Source: Thiomargarita sp. (lineage in GTDB: Bacteria; Pseudomonadota; Gammaproteobacteria; Beggiatoales; Beggiatoaceae). Taken from it: a DNA stretch of 7,718 nucleotides. The translations under genes were made by a program, and so were the position numbers. The stretch covers positions 1-7,718 of the forward strand of contig JAUXCJ010000037.1 in the NCBI GenBank assembly GCA_030618965.1, written 5' to 3'. Within the stretch, counting starts at the first letter, position 1. Every line of letters begins with the position of its first letter. Of the stretch, positions 1-6,703 are shown piece after piece. The notes under the pieces were generated by a model. It was not told the origin of the DNA. It searched no databases and was given only the letters and a program-made list of their open reading frames with translations.

Positions 1-107
1 GTTACGCACTCTGTTTCTGTATAAACTTATTCTAAATTTTATCCCTTTCATCAGTTCAGAATAACCTTTTATCATGGATTCGATACAGAATAAACGGATA
101 TTTTTTA

Positions 108-113
108 TATAAT
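108..113 (+). promoter_or_regulatory. Candidate -10 box for ugd
   Basis: A perfect TATAAT lies 148 bases before the ugd start. It would place transcription initiation near position 120 and give an untranslated leader of roughly 140 bases. No good -35 hexamer is seen 16-18 bases upstream (the region around 84-91 reads tacagaat), and there is no extended -10 TG. In DNA this AT-rich a TATAAT can occur by chance, so this is only a candidate. Confidence 0.3.
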
Positions 114-176
114 CCTCATAATGTTTTTTTTAGTTGCCAATTAATTCAGTTTGAGGACACTGGAGGTTGTTGAATT

Positions 177-248
177 ATGATTTTGATAAATCCCATGTCA
201 ATAGCTGTTTATGGTCAAAATTGGCAGTACGTAACATCAATTAATTAA
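177..248 (+). CDS. Possible 23-residue leader peptide upstream of ugd
   Basis: A short ATG-initiated frame of 23 codons plus TAA begins 10 bases after a very strong Shine-Dalgarno sequence (GGAGG at 162-166). Its TAA stop (246-248) overlaps the ugd ribosome binding site (AAGGGA, 247-252) and lies 13 bases before the ugd ATG, a layout that suits translational coupling. The peptide begins MILINPMS and shows no recognised domain and no run of a single amino acid that would suggest classical attenuation. An 8-base inverted repeat (TGCCAATT at 135-142, AATTGGCA at 219-226) brackets the Shine-Dalgarno and most of the frame and could fold over it. No homologue is known to me. The main support is the Shine-Dalgarno strength and the stop/RBS overlap. 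Confidence 0.25.
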   Translation: MILINPMSIAVYGQNWQYVTSIN

Positions 249-252
249 GGGA
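247..252 (+). promoter_or_regulatory. Ribosome binding site of ugd
   Basis: AAGGGA lies nine bases before the ATG at 262 and supports that start. It overlaps the stop codon of the possible leader peptide. Confidence 0.6.
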
Positions 253-261
253 AATTTAAAT

Positions 262-1587
262 ATGCATATTACCATTTTTGGCTCAGGCTATGTAGGTTTA
301 GTTACTGGCTGCTGCCTTGCGGATGTCGGCAATCATGTATTATGTGTTGATGTAGACGAAAATAAAGTGGCTCGTTTGCAACAAGGCGATGTGCCTATTC
401 ATGAACCCGGTTTAGCATCGCTTTTAAAAAGTAATATGGCGGCTGGGCGTTTGACATTTACGACTGATGTTGTTAAAGCGGTTAAATTTGGCGAAATTCA
501 GTGTATTGCGGTTGGAACTCCGCCTGATGAAGATGGTTCTGCTGATTTGCAGTATGTTTTGCAAGTTGCTGAGACTATTGGACAAAACATGGATGATTAT
601 AAGGTGATTATGGATAAATCCACTGTGCCAGTCGGTACAGCGAATAAGGTGCGTAACACGGTGCAAGCGGCACTTGATGCGCGTGGTGTTAATTACGATT
701 TTGATGTTGTTTCTAACCCTGAGTTTTTGAAAGAAGGGGCTGCTATTGATGATTTTATGAAACCGGATCGAATTGTTGTTGGTACCGAGAAACCCCGTTC
801 CACAGAAATAATGCGGGAACTTTACGCACCGTTTAACCGTAATCACGATAGATTGCTTTTTATGGATATTCGCTCTGCGGAGTTGACTAAATATGCTGCT
901 AACTCGATGCTGGCAACCAAAATTAGTTTTATGAATGAAATGGCTCAAATTGCGGAACAGGTTGGGGCTGATATTGAGCAAGTTCGTCTTGGTATTGGTT
1001 CGGATCCGCGAATTGGGTTTCAGTTTATTTATCCGGGTGCGGGGTATGGTGGGAGCTGTTTTCCAAAGGACGTACAAGCCTTGGAACGTACTGCCCAAGA
1101 ATTCGGTGTAAAGGCTCAAATATTACAAGCTGTTGAAACTGTAAATAAAAAACAACAACAGGTTTTATTTGAAAAAATTCATAAGCATTTTGCAGGTGAT
1201 TTGCAAGGTCGTAGTTTTGCGTTATGGGGATTGGCTTTTAAACCAAATACGGATGATATGCGCGATGCACCGAGTAGGAAGTTGATGGAATCCTTGTGGG
1301 CAGCAGGGGCGACTGTACAGGCTTATGATCCTGAAGCTATGTCCGAGGCGCAACGTATTTATGGCGAACGTGCTGATTTTACACTGTGTGATAGTCCTGA
1401 AGCAACGCTTAAAAACGCCGATGCCTTGGTTATTGTTACAGAATGGAAACTGTTTCGTAGTCCTGATTTTGAAGCGATTAAATCTAGCCTCAAGCAAGCG
1501 GTGATTTTTGATGGACGTAATTTATATGAACCACAAAGAATGCATCAACATGGATTTATATATTATGCGATTGGGCGAGGGGATTAA
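262..1587 (+). CDS. ugd: UDP-glucose 6-dehydrogenase
   Basis: This cytoplasmic enzyme oxidises UDP-glucose to UDP-glucuronate with two NAD+, supplying uronic acid for capsule, exopolysaccharide or lipopolysaccharide. The 441-residue protein has the full family layout. An N-terminal Rossmann domain opens with GSGYVG (residues 7-12). Further family blocks are VGTPPDEDG (84-92), STVPVGT (120-126), NPEFLKEG (152-159) and TKYAAN (209-214, with Lys210 and Asn214). The catalytic cysteine is Cys266 within GGSCFPKD (263-270). The C-terminal UDP-binding domain begins around 317 with FKPNTDD (326-332). Length is close to the usual bacterial Ugd size, no key residue is missing, and the ATG start is supported by AAGGGA. 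It is followed by a terminator and convergent genes, so it appears to be transcribed alone or as the last gene of its unit. No glycosyltransferase lies next to it, so the destination of the UDP-glucuronate cannot be read from this window. Confidence 0.97.
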   Translation: MHITIFGSGYVGLVTGCCLADVGNHVLCVDVDENKVARLQQGDVPIHEPGLASLLKSNMAAGRLTFTTDVVKAVKFGEIQCIAVGTPPDEDGSADLQYVLQVAETIGQNMDDYKVIMDKSTVPVGTANKVRNTVQAALDARGVNYDFDVVSNPEFLKEGAAIDDFMKPDRIVVGTEKPRSTEIMRELYAPFNRNHDRLLFMDIRSAELTKYAANSMLATKISFMNEMAQIAEQVGADIEQVRLGIGSDPRIGFQFIYPGAGYGGSCFPKDVQALERTAQEFGVKAQILQAVETVNKKQQQVLFEKIHKHFAGDLQGRSFALWGLAFKPNTDDMRDAPSRKLMESLWAAGATVQAYDPEAMSEAQRIYGERADFTLCDSPEATLKNADALVIVTEWKLFRSPDFEAIKSSLKQAVIFDGRNLYEPQRMHQHGFIYYAIGRGD

Positions 1588-1602
1588 ATAAAACTTTAGA
1601 CA

Positions 1603-1641
1603 AAAAAAGCCCGTCAGCTAAAACTAAAGACGGGCTTTTTT
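1603..1641. terminator. Bidirectional rho-independent terminator
   Basis: A perfect 13-bp stem (1603-1615 with 1629-1641) carries a GC-rich core, GCCCGTC/GACGGGC, and a 13-base loop. The right arm ends in six T and the left arm begins within a run of seven A, so the hairpin is followed by a U tract on either strand. It sits between the stop of ugd (1587, +) and the stop of the cytochrome b/c gene (1663, -), where it can end both convergent transcripts. Confidence 0.93.
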
Positions 1642-1662
1642 ATTATTGCTTGGAAATTCTAA

Positions 1663-3588
1663 CTAAAACTCAGTCTGTATAAATCCTATAAGGACTAAGA
1701 ATAGTAAAATCACACCAACAGCGATTAAGAAAAATCCAAGGATTTCGGAATAACGTGCCATTCTTGGAGATGGTGCGCCAACTAGGAACTCTTCCAATCT
1801 ACCTTCTTTGACTAATCGTTCATACTCAATTGGTCTTTCTTCTTTAAACTCTTCAAGAGTCATACTACCAGTGAACATTATTGTATCTTGTGGGAACTTA
1901 TCTGGTCTAAAATGACTATTAAAGTAGTGAACCGAGAACAAGAATACTGCTGCCAAAAAGGCTTCTTCTGCATGTACTATGGTTGCTACATTAAATACCC
2001 ATCCTGGCAAGAAACTCGCAAAAAAGTCTGGTTGCCATAACATTACGCCAGAACATCCGATAATAAACATACCCCAGAAGGGTGCCCAATAATCGAATTT
2101 CTCCCAATATGTCCAACGATCAAAACGTGGTCTTGGTCCTTTGCCAACAAACCATTTGCACATACCCCAAAAATCACTGAAATCTTTCCAACGAGGTAAT
2201 AGGGAATCTGGCCCAAACCACTTGAACTTGCCACGACCTTTTATGAAAATATTATAAGCGATAACAAATAAATGTCCAAAAAATATGAGACCAAATGTTA
2301 CTGCCGCAGTTCTATGAATAATAGCTGCTATTTCAGGACCACCCAATAACATCATTGCAGTAGGTGCCCAGAAGCTTTCTGCATATAACACTGCTGTGCC
2401 TGTTAAAACTAGCGCCATCACGGCAATTGCTAGAATCAAGTGGGCTAAACGCCATCCTGCTGAGAATCGTCGAACATGTTTTTTGCGCTCAGCTGGATCG
2501 CCATTTTCATCTAAGCGTACCTCAGCTTTACCAGTTTTACGTTCTTTATATTCACGATAGAACCAGAATGCACCATGAATCCAGAAGAATAGAAATACTC
2601 CAATCAGCAACGCAATCATGAATTTCGATATAATCCATATTTCCGGATAACGGTCAAAATCATGAGTCGTACCATGAGGATAAAACGTTACAAAACCTGC
2701 TGTTGCATTTTCATGACATTTCTGACAAGTTTCAAGACGATTATTAACATGAACGGTCGATTTTTCATCATCAATTTTCAAAATGTTATGATAATCATGG
2801 CAGTCATAACATTTTGCGGTATGGGTGTAACCAAGCCGATGCACTTGACCATGATAGGTATCACTATAAGACTCATATTGTTCTTCGTGACAGCTACCAC
2901 AGTTTTGGGTGATGAGGAGTTTTACTGGGTCTTCATCTGGCGATTCAATTTTGTGGGCAGTATGACAATCACTACAAACTGCTGCCTCAAGATTGCCATA
3001 GCGTTTTACAGCAGCACCATGAACTGATTGCGTGTACTCATTTAATTGCTCTTCATGGCAACGGCTACAAGTTTCAGATATAGATAAACGGTAGGTTTGT
3101 GCCTCCGCAGCGTCCATCGGGAATACGTTATGTGTGCCATGACAATCCGAACAAGTTGCGTTTACGCGACTCGGATCATCTTTATTTGGTTGTGCATGAA
3201 TCGAAGCTAAATAATGCTTTTCATTAGCAACAACTTCTTTGCTGATGTCAGTTCCTTGCTTTTCATGACATTCTAAACAATCAACCGCACGTTCAACATC
3301 TTTTTTATGCGGCATTTGTTCAATATCGGTATGACAAGCAACACAACGTTCTTCACCATGTACACTATCAGCAAAAACTGCTGGTTTTACATGTATAGAA
3401 CGTTTTCTACCTTCACCAACCCCTCTTGGCACTGCAAAACCTTCAACCCCATGACACTCTAAGCAATCCGCATTAGTGGTTGCTTCGGTGACCGGTCTCG
3501 AATCAACAGGGACCGCCTGGATTGCTGTTGAGTACAGCAATCCGACCAATATCAAAAATTGGCCAAATATAAGGCGGGAATATTTCAT
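1663..3588 (-). CDS. CbcL-like membrane quinone oxidoreductase: nonahaem cytochrome c fused to cytochrome b
   Basis: This 641-residue inner-membrane protein should pass electrons between the quinone pool and periplasmic cytochromes. A signal peptide (about 1-25, cleavage near AIQA|VP) leads into a periplasmic domain with nine CxxCH c-haem motifs at residues 42, 82, 104, 146, 174, 205, 230, 260 and 288. A membrane span at about 318-341 is followed by a basic, cytoplasmic linker. A cytochrome b561/FdnI-type domain follows, with spans near 380-402, 422-447, 500-518 and 530-556 and candidate b-haem histidines His383, His425, His439, His539 and His554. A last span lies at about 612-637. Nine c haems joined to an FdnI/HydC-like di-haem b domain is the architecture of Geobacter CbcL, a quinol dehydrogenase. 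The ATG is three bases after the stop of the octahaem gene and has only a weak Shine-Dalgarno, so the pair is probably co-transcribed and translationally coupled. Orthology to CbcL and direction of electron flow are inferred. Confidence 0.85.
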   Translation of the reverse strand: MKYSRLIFGQFLILVGLLYSTAIQAVPVDSRPVTEATTNADCLECHGVEGFAVPRGVGEGRKRSIHVKPAVFADSVHGEERCVACHTDIEQMPHKKDVERAVDCLECHEKQGTDISKEVVANEKHYLASIHAQPNKDDPSRVNATCSDCHGTHNVFPMDAAEAQTYRLSISETCSRCHEEQLNEYTQSVHGAAVKRYGNLEAAVCSDCHTAHKIESPDEDPVKLLITQNCGSCHEEQYESYSDTYHGQVHRLGYTHTAKCYDCHDYHNILKIDDEKSTVHVNNRLETCQKCHENATAGFVTFYPHGTTHDFDRYPEIWIISKFMIALLIGVFLFFWIHGAFWFYREYKERKTGKAEVRLDENGDPAERKKHVRRFSAGWRLAHLILAIAVMALVLTGTAVLYAESFWAPTAMMLLGGPEIAAIIHRTAAVTFGLIFFGHLFVIAYNIFIKGRGKFKWFGPDSLLPRWKDFSDFWGMCKWFVGKGPRPRFDRWTYWEKFDYWAPFWGMFIIGCSGVMLWQPDFFASFLPGWVFNVATIVHAEEAFLAAVFLFSVHYFNSHFRPDKFPQDTIMFTGSMTLEEFKEERPIEYERLVKEGRLEEFLVGAPSPRMARYSEILGFFLIAVGVILLFLVLIGFIQTEF

Positions 3589-3591
3589 TAA

Positions 3592-5046
3592 TTATTTACC
3601 CTGTGCGGACTTTTCAGCCTGTTTGCCCAGAAACCATTTATGGTGCTCACTATTAAGGATTTCATCTAGCAAGTTTTTAACTGCTTTTGCACCTTCATGG
3701 TTACCTTCTTTTTCGGCTTTTTCAATCAGTTCCTTAATTTCAGGAACCATTTCCATATAAAAACGATGAGCTACCTCAAACATACCTTCCCACTGTACAT
3801 AATCCGGAGCTTGCATAGCAGCACCATGACGTGCGCGTCTACCTTCGTGATGCCACAATAAGAACCAAGTCCATTCGATAGATTCATCAAAAGGTGTATC
3901 AGTAATCATGGAATGTTCTTTCAAAGTTTCCATCAATTTCATACCTGGTTTTGCAAACTTCTCGTTATAGAGATTTACCAAGCTATCAAATTGAACATAG
4001 AAATTTTCTATGGTATTAGCACCGTGACAAGAGGTACAAACACTTTTCATGTCATCACGACGATGAATCCAAGGTTTAACTTTTTCACCATTTCTCTTAG
4101 CTTTGGCATCAATTTTTTCTGAAATCGCAGGGCGTAGTGTCCAACTGATACGATCACCAGCATTATGTGTAATTGGCAATTCACGAGTTGCTGACATGTG
4201 ACATGTGGCACAAGTTGGAGCGGCATGATAATCTTCACCTGGAATCCATTTTGAAGAACTAAGATTCATTTCATCCACTTTGGCATAAAAGTTAATACCA
4301 TGTTTGGATTCGTCATAAATTTCTTTGTGAGGATGATCTGGTCCTAAATGACATTTGCCACAATTTTCCGGACGACGTGCTTGAGCAACATCAAAGTTAT
4401 GGCGTTGGTGACAAGCTGAACAGGAGCCTTTTGAGCCATCGGGATTGATACGACCAACACCTGAATTTGGCCAAGTATTTGGATCAAGATTACCATTTGG
4501 CAGGACTTTTATTTCAGAACCATGACATTGCTCACAGCCATTAACAGCTACAGGTGATGCACCATGAAAATTCTTTGAGCCTTCAACTACTTCAGCTAAG
4601 ACATTATCAAGTGAACCTATAGTGTTGCCAGAATTTGCGTGTTTGCTTGCACTAAATTGCTGAACTTCAGTGTTATGACAGGCACCACAATCTTTTGGTG
4701 ACACAATGACAGAAATCCAAAAATCCTTATGTCTAAAAGCATCAGGATCATTACGATCGGCTTTATGACATTCATAACAGCCAACATTAGCACCATAATG
4801 TTTGGATTGTCCCCATTGTTGATAAATACTTGGGTTTTCTTTCTTGTGACAGGAGGCACAAATGGCACTTTCATGGCTCAAATTCTTAAAAGGCTTTAGC
4901 ATTTTAGCCTGTTCTGCCATCATCAGTTCACCAGCATAGGCGGCGGTGCTGCCTAACATAGCAAAAATCATAAACGCCAATAGCAAGTTGCTCACCTTGG
5001 CTACCCCTGCTAACGCAGAGCTTACATTGGGTATTAATTGTTTCAT
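3592..5046 (-). CDS. haoA: Octahaem c-type cytochrome of the hydroxylamine oxidoreductase (HAO) family
   Basis: This is a predicted soluble periplasmic multihaem enzyme acting on small nitrogen compounds. The 484-residue protein (from the ATG at 5046) has a signal peptide of about 38 residues (AYA|GEL). Eight CxxCH motifs begin at residues 63, 90, 120, 171, 209, 229, 279 and 337. After the sixth comes GPDHP with Asp237-His238, which probably corresponds to the catalytic Asp-His pair of Nitrosomonas HAO. The helical C-terminal region has HHEGRRARHGAA and APDYVQW; Tyr416 there is a candidate for the tyrosine that crosslinks the P460 haem in true HAOs, but alignment is needed. No C-terminal membrane anchor is seen. 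It is shorter than Nitrosomonas HAO (about 570 residues as precursor). The ATG at 5046 is preferred over in-frame TTG (5064) and ATG (5061) because AAAGGA sits six bases before it. Close relatives include HAO-like proteins of methanotrophs, Campylobacterota and Maribeggiatoa. Substrate and direction are not resolved: hydroxylamine or hydrazine oxidation, or nitrite reduction. Confidence 0.9.
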   Translation of the reverse strand: MKQLIPNVSSALAGVAKVSNLLLAFMIFAMLGSTAAYAGELMMAEQAKMLKPFKNLSHESAICASCHKKENPSIYQQWGQSKHYGANVGCYECHKADRNDPDAFRHKDFWISVIVSPKDCGACHNTEVQQFSASKHANSGNTIGSLDNVLAEVVEGSKNFHGASPVAVNGCEQCHGSEIKVLPNGNLDPNTWPNSGVGRINPDGSKGSCSACHQRHNFDVAQARRPENCGKCHLGPDHPHKEIYDESKHGINFYAKVDEMNLSSSKWIPGEDYHAAPTCATCHMSATRELPITHNAGDRISWTLRPAISEKIDAKAKRNGEKVKPWIHRRDDMKSVCTSCHGANTIENFYVQFDSLVNLYNEKFAKPGMKLMETLKEHSMITDTPFDESIEWTWFLLWHHEGRRARHGAAMQAPDYVQWEGMFEVAHRFYMEMVPEIKELIEKAEKEGNHEGAKAVKNLLDEILNSEHHKWFLGKQAEKSAQGK

Positions 5047-5052
5047 GTTACA

Positions 5053-5058
5053 TCCTTT
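5053..5058 (-). promoter_or_regulatory. Ribosome binding site that fixes the haoA start
   Basis: AAAGGA (minus strand, 5058 to 5053) lies six bases before the ATG at 5046-5044. The competing in-frame TTG (5064) and ATG (5061) lie upstream of this site and have no Shine-Dalgarno of their own. Starting at 5046 gives a normal Sec signal peptide beginning MKQLIPN. Confidence 0.7.
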
Positions 5059-5078
5059 CATCAAATAAATTACAACAT

Positions 5079-5093
5079 GCTATTTTTAATAGC
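5079..5093. repeat. Inverted repeat in the haoA leader
   Basis: GCTATT TTT AATAGC is a perfect 6-bp inverted repeat with a 3-base centre, 33-47 bases before the haoA start codon. It could be an operator half-site pair or a small leader hairpin. Its general form (ATGC, then an AT-rich palindrome) faintly resembles sites of the NO-sensing repressor NsrR, but the match is too loose to assign. Confidence 0.35.
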
Positions 5094-5182
5094 CTTAAAG
5101 AAAAAATAGATGATATGGAACATGCGTTAAATTAGCTCAAAAAAATCATTAGCCTGTTGTGTATGTATTAACTTTATCTGAA

Positions 5183-5201
5183 TTTCAATTTAAAATTGAA
5201 A
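5183..5201. repeat. 19-bp palindrome, possible operator for haoA
   Basis: TTTCAATTTAAAATTGAAA is a perfect inverted repeat with 9-bp arms around one central base. It begins 10 bases downstream (minus strand) of the candidate -10 box at 5217-5212, so it would cover the start of transcription, a typical place for a repressor site. The symmetry is complete but the composition is AT-only apart from one C/G pair, so chance occurrence is possible. Confidence 0.4.
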
Positions 5202-5211
5202 AAACATTTAA

Positions 5212-5217
5212 ATTATA
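5212..5217 (-). promoter_or_regulatory. Candidate -10 box for haoA
   Basis: On the minus strand this reads TATAAT in the context CACTATAATTT. Transcription would begin around 5205, leaving a leader of about 160 bases before the ATG at 5046. The -35 position (around 5235-5240, reading CAGATA) is poor, which would fit an activator-dependent promoter or a chance match. Confidence 0.3.
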
Positions 5218-5220
5218 GTG

Positions 5221-5238
5221 GATAAATTTATATTTATC
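5221..5238. repeat. Inverted repeat upstream of the candidate haoA -10 box
   Basis: GATAAAT TTAT ATTTATC has perfect 7-bp arms and a 4-base centre. It occupies the spacer and part of the -35 position of the candidate promoter. One arm overlaps the second copy of the TTTATCTGA direct repeat. Possible regulator site; AT-rich, so support is modest. Confidence 0.3.
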
Positions 5239-5401
5239 TGATTAAAAACAAGGCTTAATAGATAATATTTGTGATAATTACAACACAAGTTATGTAACAT
5301 GCTAACTAAAGTTTAAAATCATGTCAACCCATAAAAACCCCTATTAAACATAGAGATATAATTAAGTTTATTAGAATATAATGTATCAATAATCTAATTA
5401 T

Positions 5402-6658
5402 TTAAGGGTTATGTTGTGCCAGTTTGATCGTTGTTGGTGACAAATGATTGAGATTCTCCAATTTTGCTGTCAGTGCTTGGCTATTTTTCAGAAAATCGGC
5501 TTTATGCTTTTTTGCAATTGTCAGCGTGAGCGGAGAGTTGGCAAACTGTTCTGGGTTAATAGGATTGTCATCTACTTTAATTTCGTAATGTAAATGAGGG
5601 CCAGTCGTTCGTCCACTGTTACCAATATAGCCGATAATTTCTCCTTGCTTGACTTTATCACCAACTTTCAACTTTTTAGCAAATTTTGAAAGGTGTGCAT
5701 ATAAACTGATAACCCGTTCGTGATGTTCCAAGGTAATGACTTTTCCATAGCCGCCTTTTCTGCCTAAAAATTTGACCGTGGCATCCCCGCCTGCAAAAAT
5801 TGGTGTGCCCCATACTGCTGAATAGTCAATGCCAGTGTGGAGTTTATATTTTCTCAAAATGGGATGTTTACGCATACCAAAGGGAGAACTGATTCGGGTA
5901 ATTTTTTCGACAGGGGCGCTGAGTAAGGATATTTTTTGTAAACGCTCTCCCGCTAGGGTGTAATAATCCGTTGTTTTTGTTCTTTTATTTGTGTAGCGTA
6001 TTGCACTGTAAATGGTGCCTTTATTGAAGAACTCAGCAGCTAATATCTCGCTTTTTTCTCCCTCTTGTTTGTAAATGAGGCTAAATCGGTCATCCACTTG
6101 CTTTTCACGTTCAATATCAATTGTTGGTTGAAATATTTTGAGGAATTGAGAAACCAGTGGCTTTGAGAAACCTGTTTGTTGTGTGTTGTCAGTTAAAGAT
6201 ATTAGGCTATTTATTTTACAGTGAACTGTGAATGTTTCAGCCTGTTGTCCGGTTTTGCACTCCAATGGTTTTTGAAAAACACTGCTTGGTTTTAGCTGAG
6301 GAAGCCTCAAAGGGATGATTAGTGTGTTTAGTTTATTATATGAATTCACTGTAATGGATTTTGTGTCCATTACCATTGAAGCATCAGAACTACTATCAAT
6401 TCCCGAAATAAATGGTAAAGCAATAAACAGGCTAATTGTTAGAATCAGTTGGGATTTGAATGTAGAATGTGGTTTTGGACGTAAACCCGATTCAATGCTA
6501 AAATAATACCCTTTTATTTTAGAGGGAAGTTTAGGGCAATGAAAGGGTTTACATAAAAATTTTCCAATCACTTCTGATAGTGTACGGCGCGGCTCAAATA
6601 CGTAGGTTATCTGTATTTTTGAACTGGTAAAATGATTCAGCGATGAAAATAAGGACAT
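5402..6658 (-). CDS. M23 family (MepM/Csd3-type) peptidoglycan endopeptidase
   Basis: This is a probable zinc DD-endopeptidase that cuts peptide crosslinks in peptidoglycan to allow wall growth. The 418-residue protein has a 66-residue N-terminal tail and a membrane span at about 67-87. A Csd3-type second domain follows (about 149-247, containing DDRFSLIY and YSAIRYT). The LytM/M23 catalytic domain (about 255-372) holds the zinc ligands His274 and Asp278 (HTGIDY) and His357 in GPHLHYEI, plus catalytic His322 (LYAHL) and His355. The active site looks complete. The 60 or so residues between the span and the Csd3 domain seem too short for the LysM/OapA-like domain that E. coli MepM (440 residues) has there. 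The ATG at 6658 is the only ATG before the span; AAAGGA lies 12 bases upstream, slightly far. It follows the CapA-family gene by 91 bases on the same strand. Function is well supported, the exact start less so. Confidence 0.9.
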   Translation of the reverse strand: MSLFSSLNHFTSSKIQITYVFEPRRTLSEVIGKFLCKPFHCPKLPSKIKGYYFSIESGLRPKPHSTFKSQLILTISLFIALPFISGIDSSSDASMVMDTKSITVNSYNKLNTLIIPLRLPQLKPSSVFQKPLECKTGQQAETFTVHCKINSLISLTDNTQQTGFSKPLVSQFLKIFQPTIDIEREKQVDDRFSLIYKQEGEKSEILAAEFFNKGTIYSAIRYTNKRTKTTDYYTLAGERLQKISLLSAPVEKITRISSPFGMRKHPILRKYKLHTGIDYSAVWGTPIFAGGDATVKFLGRKGGYGKVITLEHHERVISLYAHLSKFAKKLKVGDKVKQGEIIGYIGNSGRTTGPHLHYEIKVDDNPINPEQFANSPLTLTIAKKHKADFLKNSQALTAKLENLNHLSPTTIKLAQHNP

Positions 6659-6703
6659 CTGATTGTTTATTCCTTTTATGTTGGAGTTATTCCAAAATAA
6701 TTT

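Larger units (their letters stand above)
5047..5401. other. AT-rich 355-base regulatory gap upstream of haoA
   Basis: No convincing coding frame is seen on either strand. The gap separates the haoA start from the stop of the M23 peptidase, both on the minus strand, so it should hold the haoA promoter and any terminator for the peptidase gene. It contains three short perfect inverted repeats (5079-5093, 5183-5201, 5221-5238), a candidate -10 box (5212-5217), three copies of AACATGC (5074, 5119, 5296) and two copies of TTTATCTGA exactly 60 bases apart (5173, 5233). No GC-rich terminator hairpin follows the peptidase gene. Confidence 0.6.

Noticed and set aside
1..100. Possible end of an upstream gene before ugd
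   Set aside because: I could not find a frame with recognisable protein sequence; the frame ending at the TGA at 178-180 is closed by a TAA at 142-144. The segment looks intergenic.
424..1119. Open frame of 231 codons on the minus strand inside ugd
   Set aside because: It is antisense to a complete, highly conserved Ugd reading frame, its composition is Asn/Ile/Arg-rich with no recognisable domain, and it has no credible ribosome binding site. It is a shadow frame.
2662..3027. Open frame of 121 codons on the plus strand with hydrophobic stretches
   Set aside because: It lies antisense to the haem-binding domain of the cytochrome gene. The repeated CxxCH and histidine codons on the real strand generate hydrophobic-looking complements.
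5341..5401. Possible terminator after the M23 peptidase gene (TTAGA...TCTAA arms)
   Set aside because: The arms are five bases, followed by a mismatch and AT-only pairing, with no distinct U tract. This is not enough to call a terminator.
6189..6195. TAACTGA on the minus strand, a word known to occur as tandem intergenic repeats in some Beggiatoa genomes
   Set aside because: I found only this single copy, and it lies inside the M23 coding region, so it gives no support for a Beggiatoa assignment.
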